Shown piece after piece: positions 8,557-15,480 of a DNA stretch of 43,843 nt. The notes beneath the pieces were generated by a model. The model did not search any database and was not told where the DNA came from. It saw only the letters and a program-made list of their open reading frames with translations. The stretch is from a virus, in IMG/VR virus record IMGVR_UViG_3300020442_001382, positions 1 to 43,843 of that record; one strand, 5' to 3'. Numbering within the stretch: the first letter of the stretch is position 1; the number at the start of each line of letters is the position of its first letter. The translations under genes and the position numbers were made by a program.

Positions 8557-9021
8557 ATGGCAAGACAATCTTTGGTAAACAGTAGCAACAGGTTGCTTAT
8601 TAGCGAGATCCTGCAGAAGGTTCACAACGCTAAGACCAAAAAGGAGAAGATCTCTCTTCTCCAGAAGCATAACTCTGTTGCACTTCGCCAACTTTTGATT
8701 TGGAATTACGATAAGAGTGTACAGAGTATGATTCCTGAGGGAACTGTACCTTACACTCCTAACGAAGCGCCTGCGGGCACAGATCACGCTCGTCTAGAGC
8801 ACGAGTATCGTGGTCTCTATCGTTTCTGTAAGGGTGGTGCTGATACACTACCTTCACTCAAACGTGAGACTATGTTCATTCAACTTCTGGAGGGACTGCA
8901 CGAAAGTGAAGCAGAACTGCTCTGCCTCGTGAAGGACCACAAACTTACAGATAAATATCGCATCACCCACGCCGTTGTAAAAGAAGCATTTCCTAGCATC
9001 GAGTGGGGAGGACGCAGTTGA
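8557..9021 (+). CDS. Conserved cyanophage protein, 154 aa (possibly DUF6433)
   Basis: This 154-residue protein, starting MARQSLVNSSNRLLISEIL and ending IEWGGRS, resembles a family that recurs in T4-like marine phages; from memory it may be the one catalogued as DUF6433. It looks mostly helical with no membrane segment and no catalytic motif I can identify. A SD-like GAGG lies a few bases before the ATG. Its stop overlaps the next gene's TTG start (TTGA, 9018-9021), and it heads a chain of overlapping genes running towards thyX. Function unknown. Confidence 0.8.
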   Translation: MARQSLVNSSNRLLISEILQKVHNAKTKKEKISLLQKHNSVALRQLLIWNYDKSVQSMIPEGTVPYTPNEAPAGTDHARLEHEYRGLYRFCKGGADTLPSLKRETMFIQLLEGLHESEAELLCLVKDHKLTDKYRITHAVVKEAFPSIEWGGRS

Positions 9022-9278
9022 AAGTATTCAAACAGAATTGCGACCCTGGTGATGCAGAAGACCGTACACTACCTTATACCTGCTATCTTGTAGAGTATAA
9101 GGTAGACGGCAAAGAGACATATGATCTTGTTATCTCTTCTAAGAAGGTAGAGATGTTTGATTATTATTGGGATCTCTATGGTAAAGACTTTGTAGGTTGG
9201 AAACAATCTGAAGGTAGATCTAATCCAAAATTATGGCAAGACCCGAATCAAAAGGACAAAAAGAAGAAAACAAAATGA
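9018..9278 (+). CDS. Small unknown protein, 86 aa, TTG start
   Basis: The preferred start is the TTG at 9018, which overlaps the upstream stop (TTGA) and has GGGAGGA (9006-9012) five bases before it. An in-frame GTG at 9003 lacks this spacing. The product begins MKVFKQNCDP, has an aromatic-rich middle (MFDYYWDLYGKDFVGW) and a Lys-rich C-terminus (KKKKTK). No family is recognised. It is coupled to the following gene by an ATGA overlap. Confidence 0.65.
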   Translation: MKVFKQNCDPGDAEDRTLPYTCYLVEYKVDGKETYDLVISSKKVEMFDYYWDLYGKDFVGWKQSEGRSNPKLWQDPNQKDKKKKTK

Positions 9279-9541
9279 CCGTCTATCTTGATAACAGATC
9301 TGTTATTGAGGAAGAGGAAGCAGAGAAAGAAGAACTGCAACAGGAAGAAGAGAGAATCAAATCAGCAAAGCAAGTAGCAACTGTACTGTGGCACGTCGTT
9401 GTCGCACCAGTTGCTTTTTGGTTGTTGTGGAATACTATCTTGACACCGCTCTTTGGATTTGCTACAATAGGATATCTGAAGGCACTTGGAATTTTATTCA
9501 TGGCACATTTATTGAGAGGATCAGTCACTAATGCAGACTAA
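9275..9541 (+). CDS. Small membrane protein with acidic coiled N-terminus, 88 aa
   Basis: The start at 9275 is chosen because its ATG overlaps the preceding stop (ATGA). The frame stays open upstream to 9233, but that part overlaps the Lys-rich end of the previous gene. Residues 10-35 are an acidic, heptad-like Glu/Gln/Lys stretch, followed by two hydrophobic segments (about 40-58 and 60-80). Probably an inner-membrane hairpin with a cytoplasmic helix. Its end overlaps the thyX start by 11 bases. Function unknown. Confidence 0.6.
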   Translation: MTVYLDNRSVIEEEEAEKEELQQEEERIKSAKQVATVLWHVVVAPVAFWLLWNTILTPLFGFATIGYLKALGILFMAHLLRGSVTNAD

Positions 9542-10235
9542 TGTAAGACTTGTCTCTAATACCCCTAATGGTGAAGCGATGATGGGGTATATCGCTAGGG
9601 TAAGTAACCCTGCAAACCAGGAGAATCCTAACGTTGCAGGACTCCTGAAGTATTGTATCAAGCATGGACACTGGTCTGTGTTTGAACAAGCATTCATGAC
9701 TCTGGAAATTGAAACTACCAGGGCAATCGCAGCTCAAATTTTGAGGCATCGTAGCTTCACATATCAAGAGTTTTCGCAACGGTATGCTTCAACTAATCTA
9801 TTGTCTGAAACTATTCCTTTGCCAGATCTTCGTCGTCAAGATGTAAAGAACAGGCAGAATAGTATCGATGATATTGATCCGTACACTCGCCAAGAGTTTC
9901 AAATCAAAATGCAGAAACTCTTCAAGGATAGTATGGAACTTTACAATGAGATGTTAGAACGTGACATCGCAAAGGAATGTGCTAGAATGGTATTGCCTCT
10001 GGCAACGCCAACCAGAATCTACATGACGGGTTCATGCCGCTCATGGATTCATTATATCACCCTACGCTCTGCTAATGGAACGCAACAAGAACACATGGAT
10101 ATTGCACTGGGTGCTAAGAGGGTCTTTACTTGTACGTTCCCAACCGTCGCTGCTGCACTGGACTGGAATTGTCCTGATGGCGATTGTGGATGCGAAGAAA
10201 TTAGAGAACTCCAACCATCATTGAGGATTGACTAA
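9531..10235 (+). CDS. thyX: Flavin-dependent thymidylate synthase
   Basis: The 234-residue protein carries the ThyX signature R-H-R-x7-S at Arg72-His73-Arg74...Ser82, with Arg84 just after. The substrate-binding segment LPLATPTRIYMTGSCRSW (about residues 156-173) is also present. ThyX methylates dUMP to dTMP using methylenetetrahydrofolate and FAD/NADPH, giving dTMP for phage DNA. Length is typical (about 220-250). The start overlaps the end of the preceding membrane protein gene, and the stop abuts the next ATG (TAATG), so it is part of the replication operon. Confidence 0.97.
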   Translation: MQTNVRLVSNTPNGEAMMGYIARVSNPANQENPNVAGLLKYCIKHGHWSVFEQAFMTLEIETTRAIAAQILRHRSFTYQEFSQRYASTNLLSETIPLPDLRRQDVKNRQNSIDDIDPYTRQEFQIKMQKLFKDSMELYNEMLERDIAKECARMVLPLATPTRIYMTGSCRSWIHYITLRSANGTQQEHMDIALGAKRVFTCTFPTVAAALDWNCPDGDCGCEEIRELQPSLRID

Positions 10236-10465
10236 TGCCTACTTATCCTGTGATAAATAAGATCACTGGAGAGAAAAAGACTCTCCACATGTCCATGACT
10301 GCTTACTGCGAATGGAAAGATGCCAACCCTGACTGGGATAAAGATTGGCAAGAGGGTGTCGGAGGTCATATGTATGGCAAACCTACACCCGACCAGGGTT
10401 TCAAAGAAGTCATGAGCAAAGTACAAAGAAAGCACCCAGGTGCTAACCTAAGTCGTTTTACATAG
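10235..10465 (+). CDS. Small conserved-looking protein, 76 aa, unknown
   Basis: It starts on the last base of the thyX stop. The N-terminus (MPTYPVINKITGE...MSM...CEWKDANPDWDKDW) resembles in rhythm the FmdB-type short zinc ribbon, but the pairs of cysteines are missing and only one Cys (residue 25) remains. It may be a degenerate ribbon or an unrelated fold. It lies between thyX and phoH with one base to the next ATG. A GATAAATA at 10252-10259 inside this frame is more likely a chance match than a promoter. Confidence 0.65.
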   Translation: MPTYPVINKITGEKKTLHMSMTAYCEWKDANPDWDKDWQEGVGGHMYGKPTPDQGFKEVMSKVQRKHPGANLSRFT

Positions 10466-10466
10466 T

Positions 10467-11231
10467 ATGCCAAGATCTAGAAAGTCTCGTAATGGTGCCC
10501 CTCCTGTACCCCCTGGTATGACCGCCAAACAAATCAAACGTCGAAGACCTATTGATTCATCCTACATGGTTCCTATCGAACCTATCACGGATAATCAGGA
10601 GTACATGTTCAATGAGTATGCACAGGGTAAGAACCTGATGCTTCATGGAGTTGCTGGTACTGGTAAAACGTTTATCACTTTGTATAATGCACTCAATGAA
10701 GTGCTTGACGAGAACTCACCTTATGATAAAATCTATATCGTAAGGTCTCTTGTTCCTACTCGTGAGATTGGTTTCCTTCCTGGAGATCATGAAGACAAGT
10801 CGGCACTATATCAGATTCCATACAAGAACATGGTACGATACATGTTCTCTATGCCTGATGACAATTCCTTTGAGATGTTGTATGATAATCTCAGAGCACA
10901 AGAAACTATTAGTTTCTGGTCAACGTCATTCCTTAGAGGTGTCACCCTTGACAACTGTATCGTTATCGTTGATGAGTTCTCCAACCTAAACTTCCACGAA
11001 CTAGATTCTATCATCACCCGTGTTGGTGAAGATTCTAAGATCATGTTCTGTGGAGACATCACACAGTCCGATCTCACTAAGGAGAGTGAGAAAGCAGGCA
11101 TCTCTGAATTCATGAAGATCATTCAATCGATGGAAGAGTTTACTGCAATTGAGTTCGGTATCAATGATATCGTACGCTCTGGTCTGGTCAAGAATTATCT
11201 CCTTGCCAAATACAAATTAGGCTATACATAA
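10467..11231 (+). CDS. phoH: PhoH-like P-loop ATPase
   Basis: The 254-residue protein shows a Walker A motif, GVAGTGKT at residues 61-68, and a Walker B segment, IVIVDEFSN, at about 166-174. A sensor-like CGDITQSD follows, the order seen in PhoH proteins. The N-terminus is basic (MPRSRKSRNG). phoH is common in marine phages; its biochemical role in phages (RNA or nucleotide-related ATPase) is not settled. It sits in the DNA metabolism operon and shares one base with the next start (TAATG). Confidence 0.93.
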   Translation: MPRSRKSRNGAPPVPPGMTAKQIKRRRPIDSSYMVPIEPITDNQEYMFNEYAQGKNLMLHGVAGTGKTFITLYNALNEVLDENSPYDKIYIVRSLVPTREIGFLPGDHEDKSALYQIPYKNMVRYMFSMPDDNSFEMLYDNLRAQETISFWSTSFLRGVTLDNCIVIVDEFSNLNFHELDSIITRVGEDSKIMFCGDITQSDLTKESEKAGISEFMKIIQSMEEFTAIEFGINDIVRSGLVKNYLLAKYKLGYT

Positions 11232-11899
11232 TGTTCAACTTTGTGAAGACTATCGACTTCCAAGAACCTCAGGTTACTCAGGAAGACGGTATTCGTTTTT
11301 ATAAATTCCCCAACCAGACTAAATATTATCCAAGTGTTACTTCTGTAACTGGCATTCGATCCAAACAATCTATTCTTGAATGGCGTCAACGTGTCGGTGA
11401 AGAAGAAGCAAACAGAGTATCTGCACGAGCAACCTCACGCGGCAATGCGTTCCACAACCTTGCTGAGAAGTACATCAAAGGTACACTCGACAAGGAAGAT
11501 AAGGATCATCCCCTCGCCTGGTACATGTTCTCTTCAGCGAAGTCAACTCTTGATCGAATTGATAACATTTACTGTCTAGAAACACCACTGTACTCAGACT
11601 ATCTTGGTCTGGCAGGACGTGTCGATTGCATTGCCGAGTTCGATGGTGAACTCGCAGTGATAGACTTCAAGACCTCTACCAAACCTAAGGAAGAGTCCTG
11701 GATTGAAAACTACTTCGTTCAAGAGACTGCCTACGCTGCTATGTTTTTTGAACGTACAGGGTTAGAGGTAAAGAAAATTGTCACACTGGTCGCGGTCGAA
11801 GATTACTCTATTCAAGTATTTGAGAAGTACAATATTGATGACTATCTACAATTACTCAAGTCTTATATCGAAGAATTCGTCAGGAGTCAGCATGAATAA
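11231..11899 (+). CDS. PD-(D/E)XK exonuclease (MGME1/Cas4-RecB-like)
   Basis: The 222-residue protein has the RecB-family nuclease pattern: R-G-N-A-F-H (70-75), Glu117 in LETPLYS, G-R-V-D with Asp132, the core I-D-F-K with Asp145 and Lys147, and Gln164 in YFVQETAYA. These residues bind Mg2+ and cut single-stranded or flapped DNA. The layout resembles mitochondrial genome maintenance exonuclease MGME1 and phage exonucleases. Location between phoH and gp33 and just upstream of gp59 and gp32 fits a role in recombination or replication end-processing. The end overlaps gp33 by eight bases. Confidence 0.85.
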   Translation: MFNFVKTIDFQEPQVTQEDGIRFYKFPNQTKYYPSVTSVTGIRSKQSILEWRQRVGEEEANRVSARATSRGNAFHNLAEKYIKGTLDKEDKDHPLAWYMFSSAKSTLDRIDNIYCLETPLYSDYLGLAGRVDCIAEFDGELAVIDFKTSTKPKEESWIENYFVQETAYAAMFFERTGLEVKKIVTLVAVEDYSIQVFEKYNIDDYLQLLKSYIEEFVRSQHE

Positions 11900-12143
11900 G
11901 CGTGAAGTCGAAAAGAAATTTATGACTTCCGCTAAGTTCGCTGAAGAGATCGAGTCTATTGTCAAGAATGGCAATGGTCTTGTGAACTACATCGATGCTA
12001 TCATCTGTTTCTGTCAAGAGAACGACATTGAGATGGAGACAGTACCTAAACTGATCTCCAAGTCACTGAAGCAAAAACTACAGTATGACGCACAAAAACT
12101 AAACTTTATCAAGAAAACATCTAGAGGAGTTCTACCATTGTGA
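11892..12143 (+). CDS. gp33: Late promoter transcription co-activator (T4 gp33 homologue)
   Basis: The start at 11892 is set by AGGAG (11882-11886) five bases upstream; the frame is open farther 5' but only as an overlap with the nuclease gene. The 83-residue product aligns with T4 gp33 through the helix pairs (YIDAIICFCQENDIEMETVPKL and the following SKSLKQKL) and ends in a hydrophobic LPL tail, as T4 gp33 ends in a clamp-binding hydrophobic motif. gp33 joins RNA polymerase bearing gp55 to the sliding clamp and activates late promoters. This matches the many TATAAATA-type boxes in the window. It overlaps gp59 (GTGA at 12140). Confidence 0.85.
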   Translation: MNKREVEKKFMTSAKFAEEIESIVKNGNGLVNYIDAIICFCQENDIEMETVPKLISKSLKQKLQYDAQKLNFIKKTSRGVLPL

Positions 12144-12739
12144 CGGGGTTTGAAGTGTACCAAATGTACCTTTCATTGAAACAACACTTCACCAAAGAAA
12201 AATATGATTACTTCCGCTACGGTGGGAGAACTAGAGCAAAAGAATCTACGTTCGATAAACGTAAGGACGTATACTTTTTCAAGAAACTAGCAACCAGACA
12301 TAGCAACGATGACATGCTATACTATCTGGTTGCTAATTTTATTCATGATTTTGGTGGATACATACGCAACTTTAGCGACGATGTATACAAGAAGTGGAAG
12401 ATCCAGCAGGAGTCTTTCACATATAAATTCAAACAGGATGTTGAGTACCTACTAGACGAGGTAGAAGCACCCTATGAAGAAAACTTTGACAAACTATTCA
12501 AACATCAACCAGGGGAACACCCTATCCTGCTCAAGAGTTTCTACGCAAGTGAGATTTCTTTAGAGACCATGGCAGTTTTTGAGCACTGTCTTGGGTATGT
12601 AAAAAACTTTGACAATAGCATCTCTGATCCAGTATGGGTAGAGACTCGCCTAAAAATCATCAAGTATATTCCTTTCCTTGATATCGAATGCTCAAGATAT
12701 CGTAAGGTGATACTTGATACTATTCAGAGGAAGCTATGA
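12140..12739 (+). CDS. gp59: Helicase loader (T4 gp59 homologue)
   Basis: A GTG start overlaps the gp33 stop. The 199-residue product has the gp59 pattern: VYQMYLSLKQHF near the N-terminus, then KRKDVYFFKKLA, VANFIHDFGGYIRNFSDD, a helical FKFKQDVEYL-like region and a C-terminal ...IPFLDIECSRYRK segment. T4 gp59 is 217 residues. It loads the gp41 helicase onto gp32-coated single strands at forks and recombination intermediates. The adjacent gp32 gene fits this partner relationship. Its end overlaps the DUF1825-like gene by ATGA. Confidence 0.88.
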   Translation: MTGFEVYQMYLSLKQHFTKEKYDYFRYGGRTRAKESTFDKRKDVYFFKKLATRHSNDDMLYYLVANFIHDFGGYIRNFSDDVYKKWKIQQESFTYKFKQDVEYLLDEVEAPYEENFDKLFKHQPGEHPILLKSFYASEISLETMAVFEHCLGYVKNFDNSISDPVWVETRLKIIKYIPFLDIECSRYRKVILDTIQRKL

Positions 12740-13071
12740 GTTTTTTCAAATCAGAAATCGTACAGAGCGACCTGCAAGATATCTTTGATACTTACAAGAC
12801 TATTGCACAGATGTCTGCAGAGTTGCCAAACATGAATACACGAGAGCGTGTGTCACATATCAATGAGACCCTGGGTCTTGTGGAAAAGCAGAAACTGTTC
12901 TATACTAGGTTGGTCCTCGCATCAAAGGAGTGTGAGGAAGCAGCAGACATGAGGAACAGGATCGATAAGTTGACATCCTCCTTCGGGTATGCTAACCTAA
13001 CTGAGTGCATTGAGGCGATGTCCCTCATCCTTCACGAAGCACTCAAAAAAGAACTGGAGTCCGATAAATAG
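12736..13071 (+). CDS. DUF1825-like protein
   Basis: The 111-residue helical protein starts MSFFKSEIVQ, matching the FFxSEIVQ opening of cyanobacterial DUF1825 proteins. A D-x-Y-x-x-I helix and a K-Q-K-L-F-Y-T-R-L segment follow. Function of the family is unknown; it is conserved in cyanobacteria, so this is likely of host origin. Position between gp59 and gp32, where T4 instead has dsbA nearby, hints at a role in replication or recombination (inference). The stop codon lies inside a GATAAATA box and a hairpin. Confidence 0.75.
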   Translation: MSFFKSEIVQSDLQDIFDTYKTIAQMSAELPNMNTRERVSHINETLGLVEKQKLFYTRLVLASKECEEAADMRNRIDKLTSSFGYANLTECIEAMSLILHEALKKELESDK

Positions 13072-13077
13072 TATCGG
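13061..13077 (+). promoter_or_regulatory. Late promoter (GATAAATA) inside a perfect hairpin before gp32
   Basis: GATAAATA (13063-13070) overlaps the upstream stop. CCGATA (13061-13066) pairs with TATCGG (13072-13077) around AATAG. The start would be near 13076, about 50 bases before gp32. Confidence 0.65.
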
Positions 13078-13127
13078 TACGCTCATCCAGTACCAACAAA
13101 CCAAATCCATTCAATACGGAGAATACA

Positions 13128-14093
13128 ATGTCTTTCGCAAGTCTGAAAAAGTCCAGTGGCAGCAATTTTGCAAAGTTGACTGCTGAGATTGAGAAGATCA
13201 ATCAACCTCAAGGTAGCGGCGGTGATGACCGTCTGTGGAAACCAGAACTGGACAAGGCAGGCAACAGTTATGCTGTCATCCGCTTCCTTCCTGCACCTGA
13301 GGGAGAGGAAATGCCATTTGCTAAGGTGTGGTCCCATGCATTCAAGGGACCTGGTGGTTGGTACATCGAGAACAGTCTCACAACCCTCGGCAAAAAAGAT
13401 CCTGTTGGAGAACTGAACCGCGAACTGTGGAACAGTGGTGTTGAGGCAGACAAAGAGACTGCTCGCAAGCAGAAGCGCAAACTCTCTTACTACACTAACA
13501 TCTATGTTGTTAGTGATCCTTCTCGTCCTGAGAATGAGGGTCGTGTGTTCCTCTACAAATTCGGCAAGAAGATCTTTGACAAGATCGTAGAGGCAATGCA
13601 ACCACAATTTGCTGATGAGACTCCAGTCGATCCTTTTGATCTCTGGAAAGGTGCTGACTTCAAACTGAAGATTCGTCAAGTCGAAGGTTACTGGAACTAT
13701 GACAAGTCTGAGTTTGCTGGTCCTGGCACCCTTGGTGACCTTAGTGATGATGATCTAGAGAAGGTCTGGAAGCAAGAGTATTCGTTGTCTGATTACACAG
13801 ACCCGAAGAACTTCAAGACCTATGAGGAACTTCAACAACGACTTACTACTGTACTGTCTTCAGGTTCTGCACGTCCACGATTTGATGCGGAGACTGCAGA
13901 GAACGAAGAACAGTCCATGTCATTCGGATCCACCGCTAACGAGCGATTCGGATCTACCAAGGCACCATCCTCTGAACAGTCCTGGACTGAAGAGGTATCG
14001 AATTTCCGAGAGAAAGCAACTGCAGTCGCTCCATCTACTGCTGAGTCAGAAGACACGCTATCGTACTTCGCACGACTCGCAGAGGAAGACTGA
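13128..14093 (+). CDS. gp32: Single-stranded DNA-binding protein (T4 gp32 homologue)
   Basis: The 321-residue protein follows T4 gp32 closely: basic N-terminus (MSFASLKKSS), OB-fold core with VWSHAFKGPGGWYIE, SYYTNIYVVSDPSRPENEG and FLYKFGKKIFDKI, and an acidic C-terminal tail (LARLAEED-like) that would bind partner proteins. It coats single-stranded DNA at phage forks. The T4 zinc site is not present: the His remains (His70), but the three Cys positions are Ser, Asp and Gly, and the whole protein has no cysteine. It is the last gene of the replication operon and has its own late-type promoter box. Confidence 0.95.
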   Translation: MSFASLKKSSGSNFAKLTAEIEKINQPQGSGGDDRLWKPELDKAGNSYAVIRFLPAPEGEEMPFAKVWSHAFKGPGGWYIENSLTTLGKKDPVGELNRELWNSGVEADKETARKQKRKLSYYTNIYVVSDPSRPENEGRVFLYKFGKKIFDKIVEAMQPQFADETPVDPFDLWKGADFKLKIRQVEGYWNYDKSEFAGPGTLGDLSDDDLEKVWKQEYSLSDYTDPKNFKTYEELQQRLTTVLSSGSARPRFDAETAENEEQSMSFGSTANERFGSTKAPSSEQSWTEEVSNFREKATAVAPSTAESEDTLSYFARLAEED

Positions 14094-14099
14094 TAAATA
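14092..14099 (+). promoter_or_regulatory. Candidate late promoter (GATAAATA)
   Basis: GATAAATA overlaps the gp32 stop. Transcription from it would soon meet the hairpin at 14101 and the terminator at 14153, so its use is uncertain. Confidence 0.45.
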
Positions 14100-14100
14100 A

Positions 14101-14125
14101 AGTGTCGCCTTTCGTGCGCGACACT
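14101..14125 (+). other. Strong hairpin after gp32
   Basis: AGTGTCGC (14101-14108) pairs perfectly with GCGACACT (14118-14125). No T run follows, so it may protect the 3' end of the gp32 mRNA or pause transcription. Confidence 0.7.
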
Positions 14126-14152
14126 CTACGACGGATTCGCTACCAACGTAGG

Positions 14153-14178
14153 AGGAGGGGTTGACGCCCCTCCTTTTT
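14153..14178 (+). terminator. Rho-independent terminator after gp32
   Basis: AGGAGGGG (14153-14160) pairs with CCCCTCCT (14167-14174) and is followed by TTTT. The six-base loop is TTGACG, which is also the -35 box of the next promoter. Confidence 0.9.
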
Positions 14179-14189
14179 CGTGCTATCAT
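14161..14189 (+). promoter_or_regulatory. Sigma70-type promoter for the His-rich protein
   Basis: TTGACG (14161-14166) and TATCAT (14184-14189) have an ideal 17-bp spacer. The start near 14196 gives a leader of about 20 bases to the ATG at 14216. The -35 lies in the loop of the terminator. Confidence 0.75.
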
Positions 14190-14215
14190 ATATACATACA
14201 GTTCCAAATCATCCC

Positions 14216-14491
14216 ATGAAACGTTTCGCCCTACTTCTAGGTGCTGCTCTTCTAGCACCTGTGGCAGCAGAAGCACATCCAAGGCATCACGTTACCCCGT
14301 ACACTGAACATCATAATCACTATCATGTTCACCACAAAGATTACTACACTTGTCACGCGCACCCACGCAAAGATATCTGGGAGCACTGCCACGGACACAA
14401 CAAATGGAAGCACGGTAGGTTCAAGAGATTTTACTACCGTACTCACAGGCATTCAACAACGCCGCCAACAATTTTCCACTTTGATTTCTAG
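14216..14491 (+). CDS. Histidine-rich exported protein, 91 aa
   Basis: The start at 14216 gives a textbook signal peptide (MKRFALLLGAALLAPVAAEA) with A-E-A cleavage before His21. The mature 71 residues contain 18 His, many in HH, HxH or HCH groups, and two Cys (in YTCHAH and EHCHGH). This composition suggests a periplasmic metal binder for Zn, Cu or Ni, but no family is recognised. It is a single-gene unit with a host-type promoter, so probably made early. Its stop overlaps that of gp53 on the other strand (shared CTAG, 14488-14491). Confidence 0.75.
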   Translation: MKRFALLLGAALLAPVAAEAHPRHHVTPYTEHHNHYHVHHKDYYTCHAHPRKDIWEHCHGHNKWKHGRFKRFYYRTHRHSTTPPTIFHFDF

Positions 14492-15480
14492 TAACCGTAA
14501 CCAGAACCAGAGGATCCAGAGCTACCACTACTGCTCGAACTGCCACTGGAACCACTGCTTCCGCTGCTGCTGCTCGATGAACCACTGCTAGAACTGGAAC
14601 TAGAACTAGAACTAGAACTATCACTGCTAGAACTACCAGAGGTTACACTATCAGGGTTATAGAAAGCAGCGTTACCTGTCAGACTAGACTGGATGGTTAC
14701 ACCTCTATTGATTTGAACAACTTCTTCCTCCTGTAGCACTGCTCTTGTAGACTGTGCAGCAGCGAGGAAGTTTTTGTATTTACCGAACGTAGGATAGATT
14801 GCAACACCACTTTGACTACCTAGATATCTACCAACCTCTAGTAGTTCAGTCAGTGGAGCACCATCTTCTTCCAGTTCTTCATGCTCTTCATAAGCACAGA
14901 GGTTCTCAAACTCATCGATGAACTGGTCAATGATATTAGGATCCATAACATAGATGAATCTCTTCTTCTCGTTCAGGTTTTGTTCGTACTCATAGTTACT
15001 TACTGAGTATGCTGGGTTGATTACAGCAAGACCTGTGAATGGATCTTTGAATGTGAAGTTAGGCATGACATGCATACCACCTTGAAGGATGACAGTATCA
15101 CCACTCTTTACTTCTTTGGTTTCCCAGTGGTGGACCTTGACATCATTACCTTCTCCATAGATCTCATCACAATATCTTTTCAATTCTTGTTCGCTCTTAG
15201 GCCACTGGATATACATGTCGAAGATATCATTGGTCAACAATATCAACCAGTCCAGTTCTGGATCACCGTATAGATCTACAGCAACGTTATCAGGTCTCTC
15301 ACCATCACCAATGTAATGTGGTTTGAAGAGTGTAGCATACTCCTCAAAGTCATCTCTAATCCTAGCACTCCGAAAGAAGTTCTTTCCGAGGACGTACTCG
15401 ATGGAGTTTTCTTCCAAGTAGTTCTTGGAAACCTCTACTCCATAGTAAATATCTGGTAAGTAATCGAAAAAATTTGCCAT
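14488..15480 (-). CDS. gp53: Baseplate wedge protein (T4 gp53 homologue) with Ser/Gly tail
   Basis: The N-terminal part resembles T4 gp53: a FFDYLPDIYYG opening and the core DLYGDPELDWLILLTNDIFD followed by W-P-K-S-E. T4 gp53 is 196 residues; this is 330. The extra length includes an insert after about residue 130 and a final 50-residue tail (281-330) made almost only of Ser and Gly, ending GYGY. gp53 joins neighbouring baseplate wedges. The gene is cotranscribed with gp48 (TGATG overlap at 15480) on the minus strand. The tail is encoded partly by a GAACTA microsatellite. Confidence 0.88.
   Translation of the reverse strand: MANFFDYLPDIYYGVEVSKNYLEENSIEYVLGKNFFRSARIRDDFEEYATLFKPHYIGDGERPDNVAVDLYGDPELDWLILLTNDIFDMYIQWPKSEQELKRYCDEIYGEGNDVKVHHWETKEVKSGDTVILQGGMHVMPNFTFKDPFTGLAVINPAYSVSNYEYEQNLNEKKRFIYVMDPNIIDQFIDEFENLCAYEEHEELEEDGAPLTELLEVGRYLGSQSGVAIYPTFGKYKNFLAAAQSTRAVLQEEEVVQINRGVTIQSSLTGNAAFYNPDSVTSGSSSSDSSSSSSSSSSSSGSSSSSSGSSGSSGSSSSSGSSGSSGSGYGY
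14597..14620. repeat. Six-base microsatellite (GAACTA x4) in the gp53 Ser tail
   Basis: Four perfect tandem copies of GAACTA as read on the plus strand, encoding Ser codons on the minus strand. In-frame slippage would change the tail length in two-residue steps. Confidence 0.85.

Noticed and set aside
10252-10259. GATAAATA inside the small gene after thyX as a late promoter for phoH
   Set aside because: It lies in coding sequence, more than 200 bases before phoH, with no gap or leader. It could be real but cannot be separated from chance.
13083-13679. A 198-codon antisense frame over gp32
   Set aside because: gp32 is unambiguous on the plus strand; the antisense product has no recognisable features.
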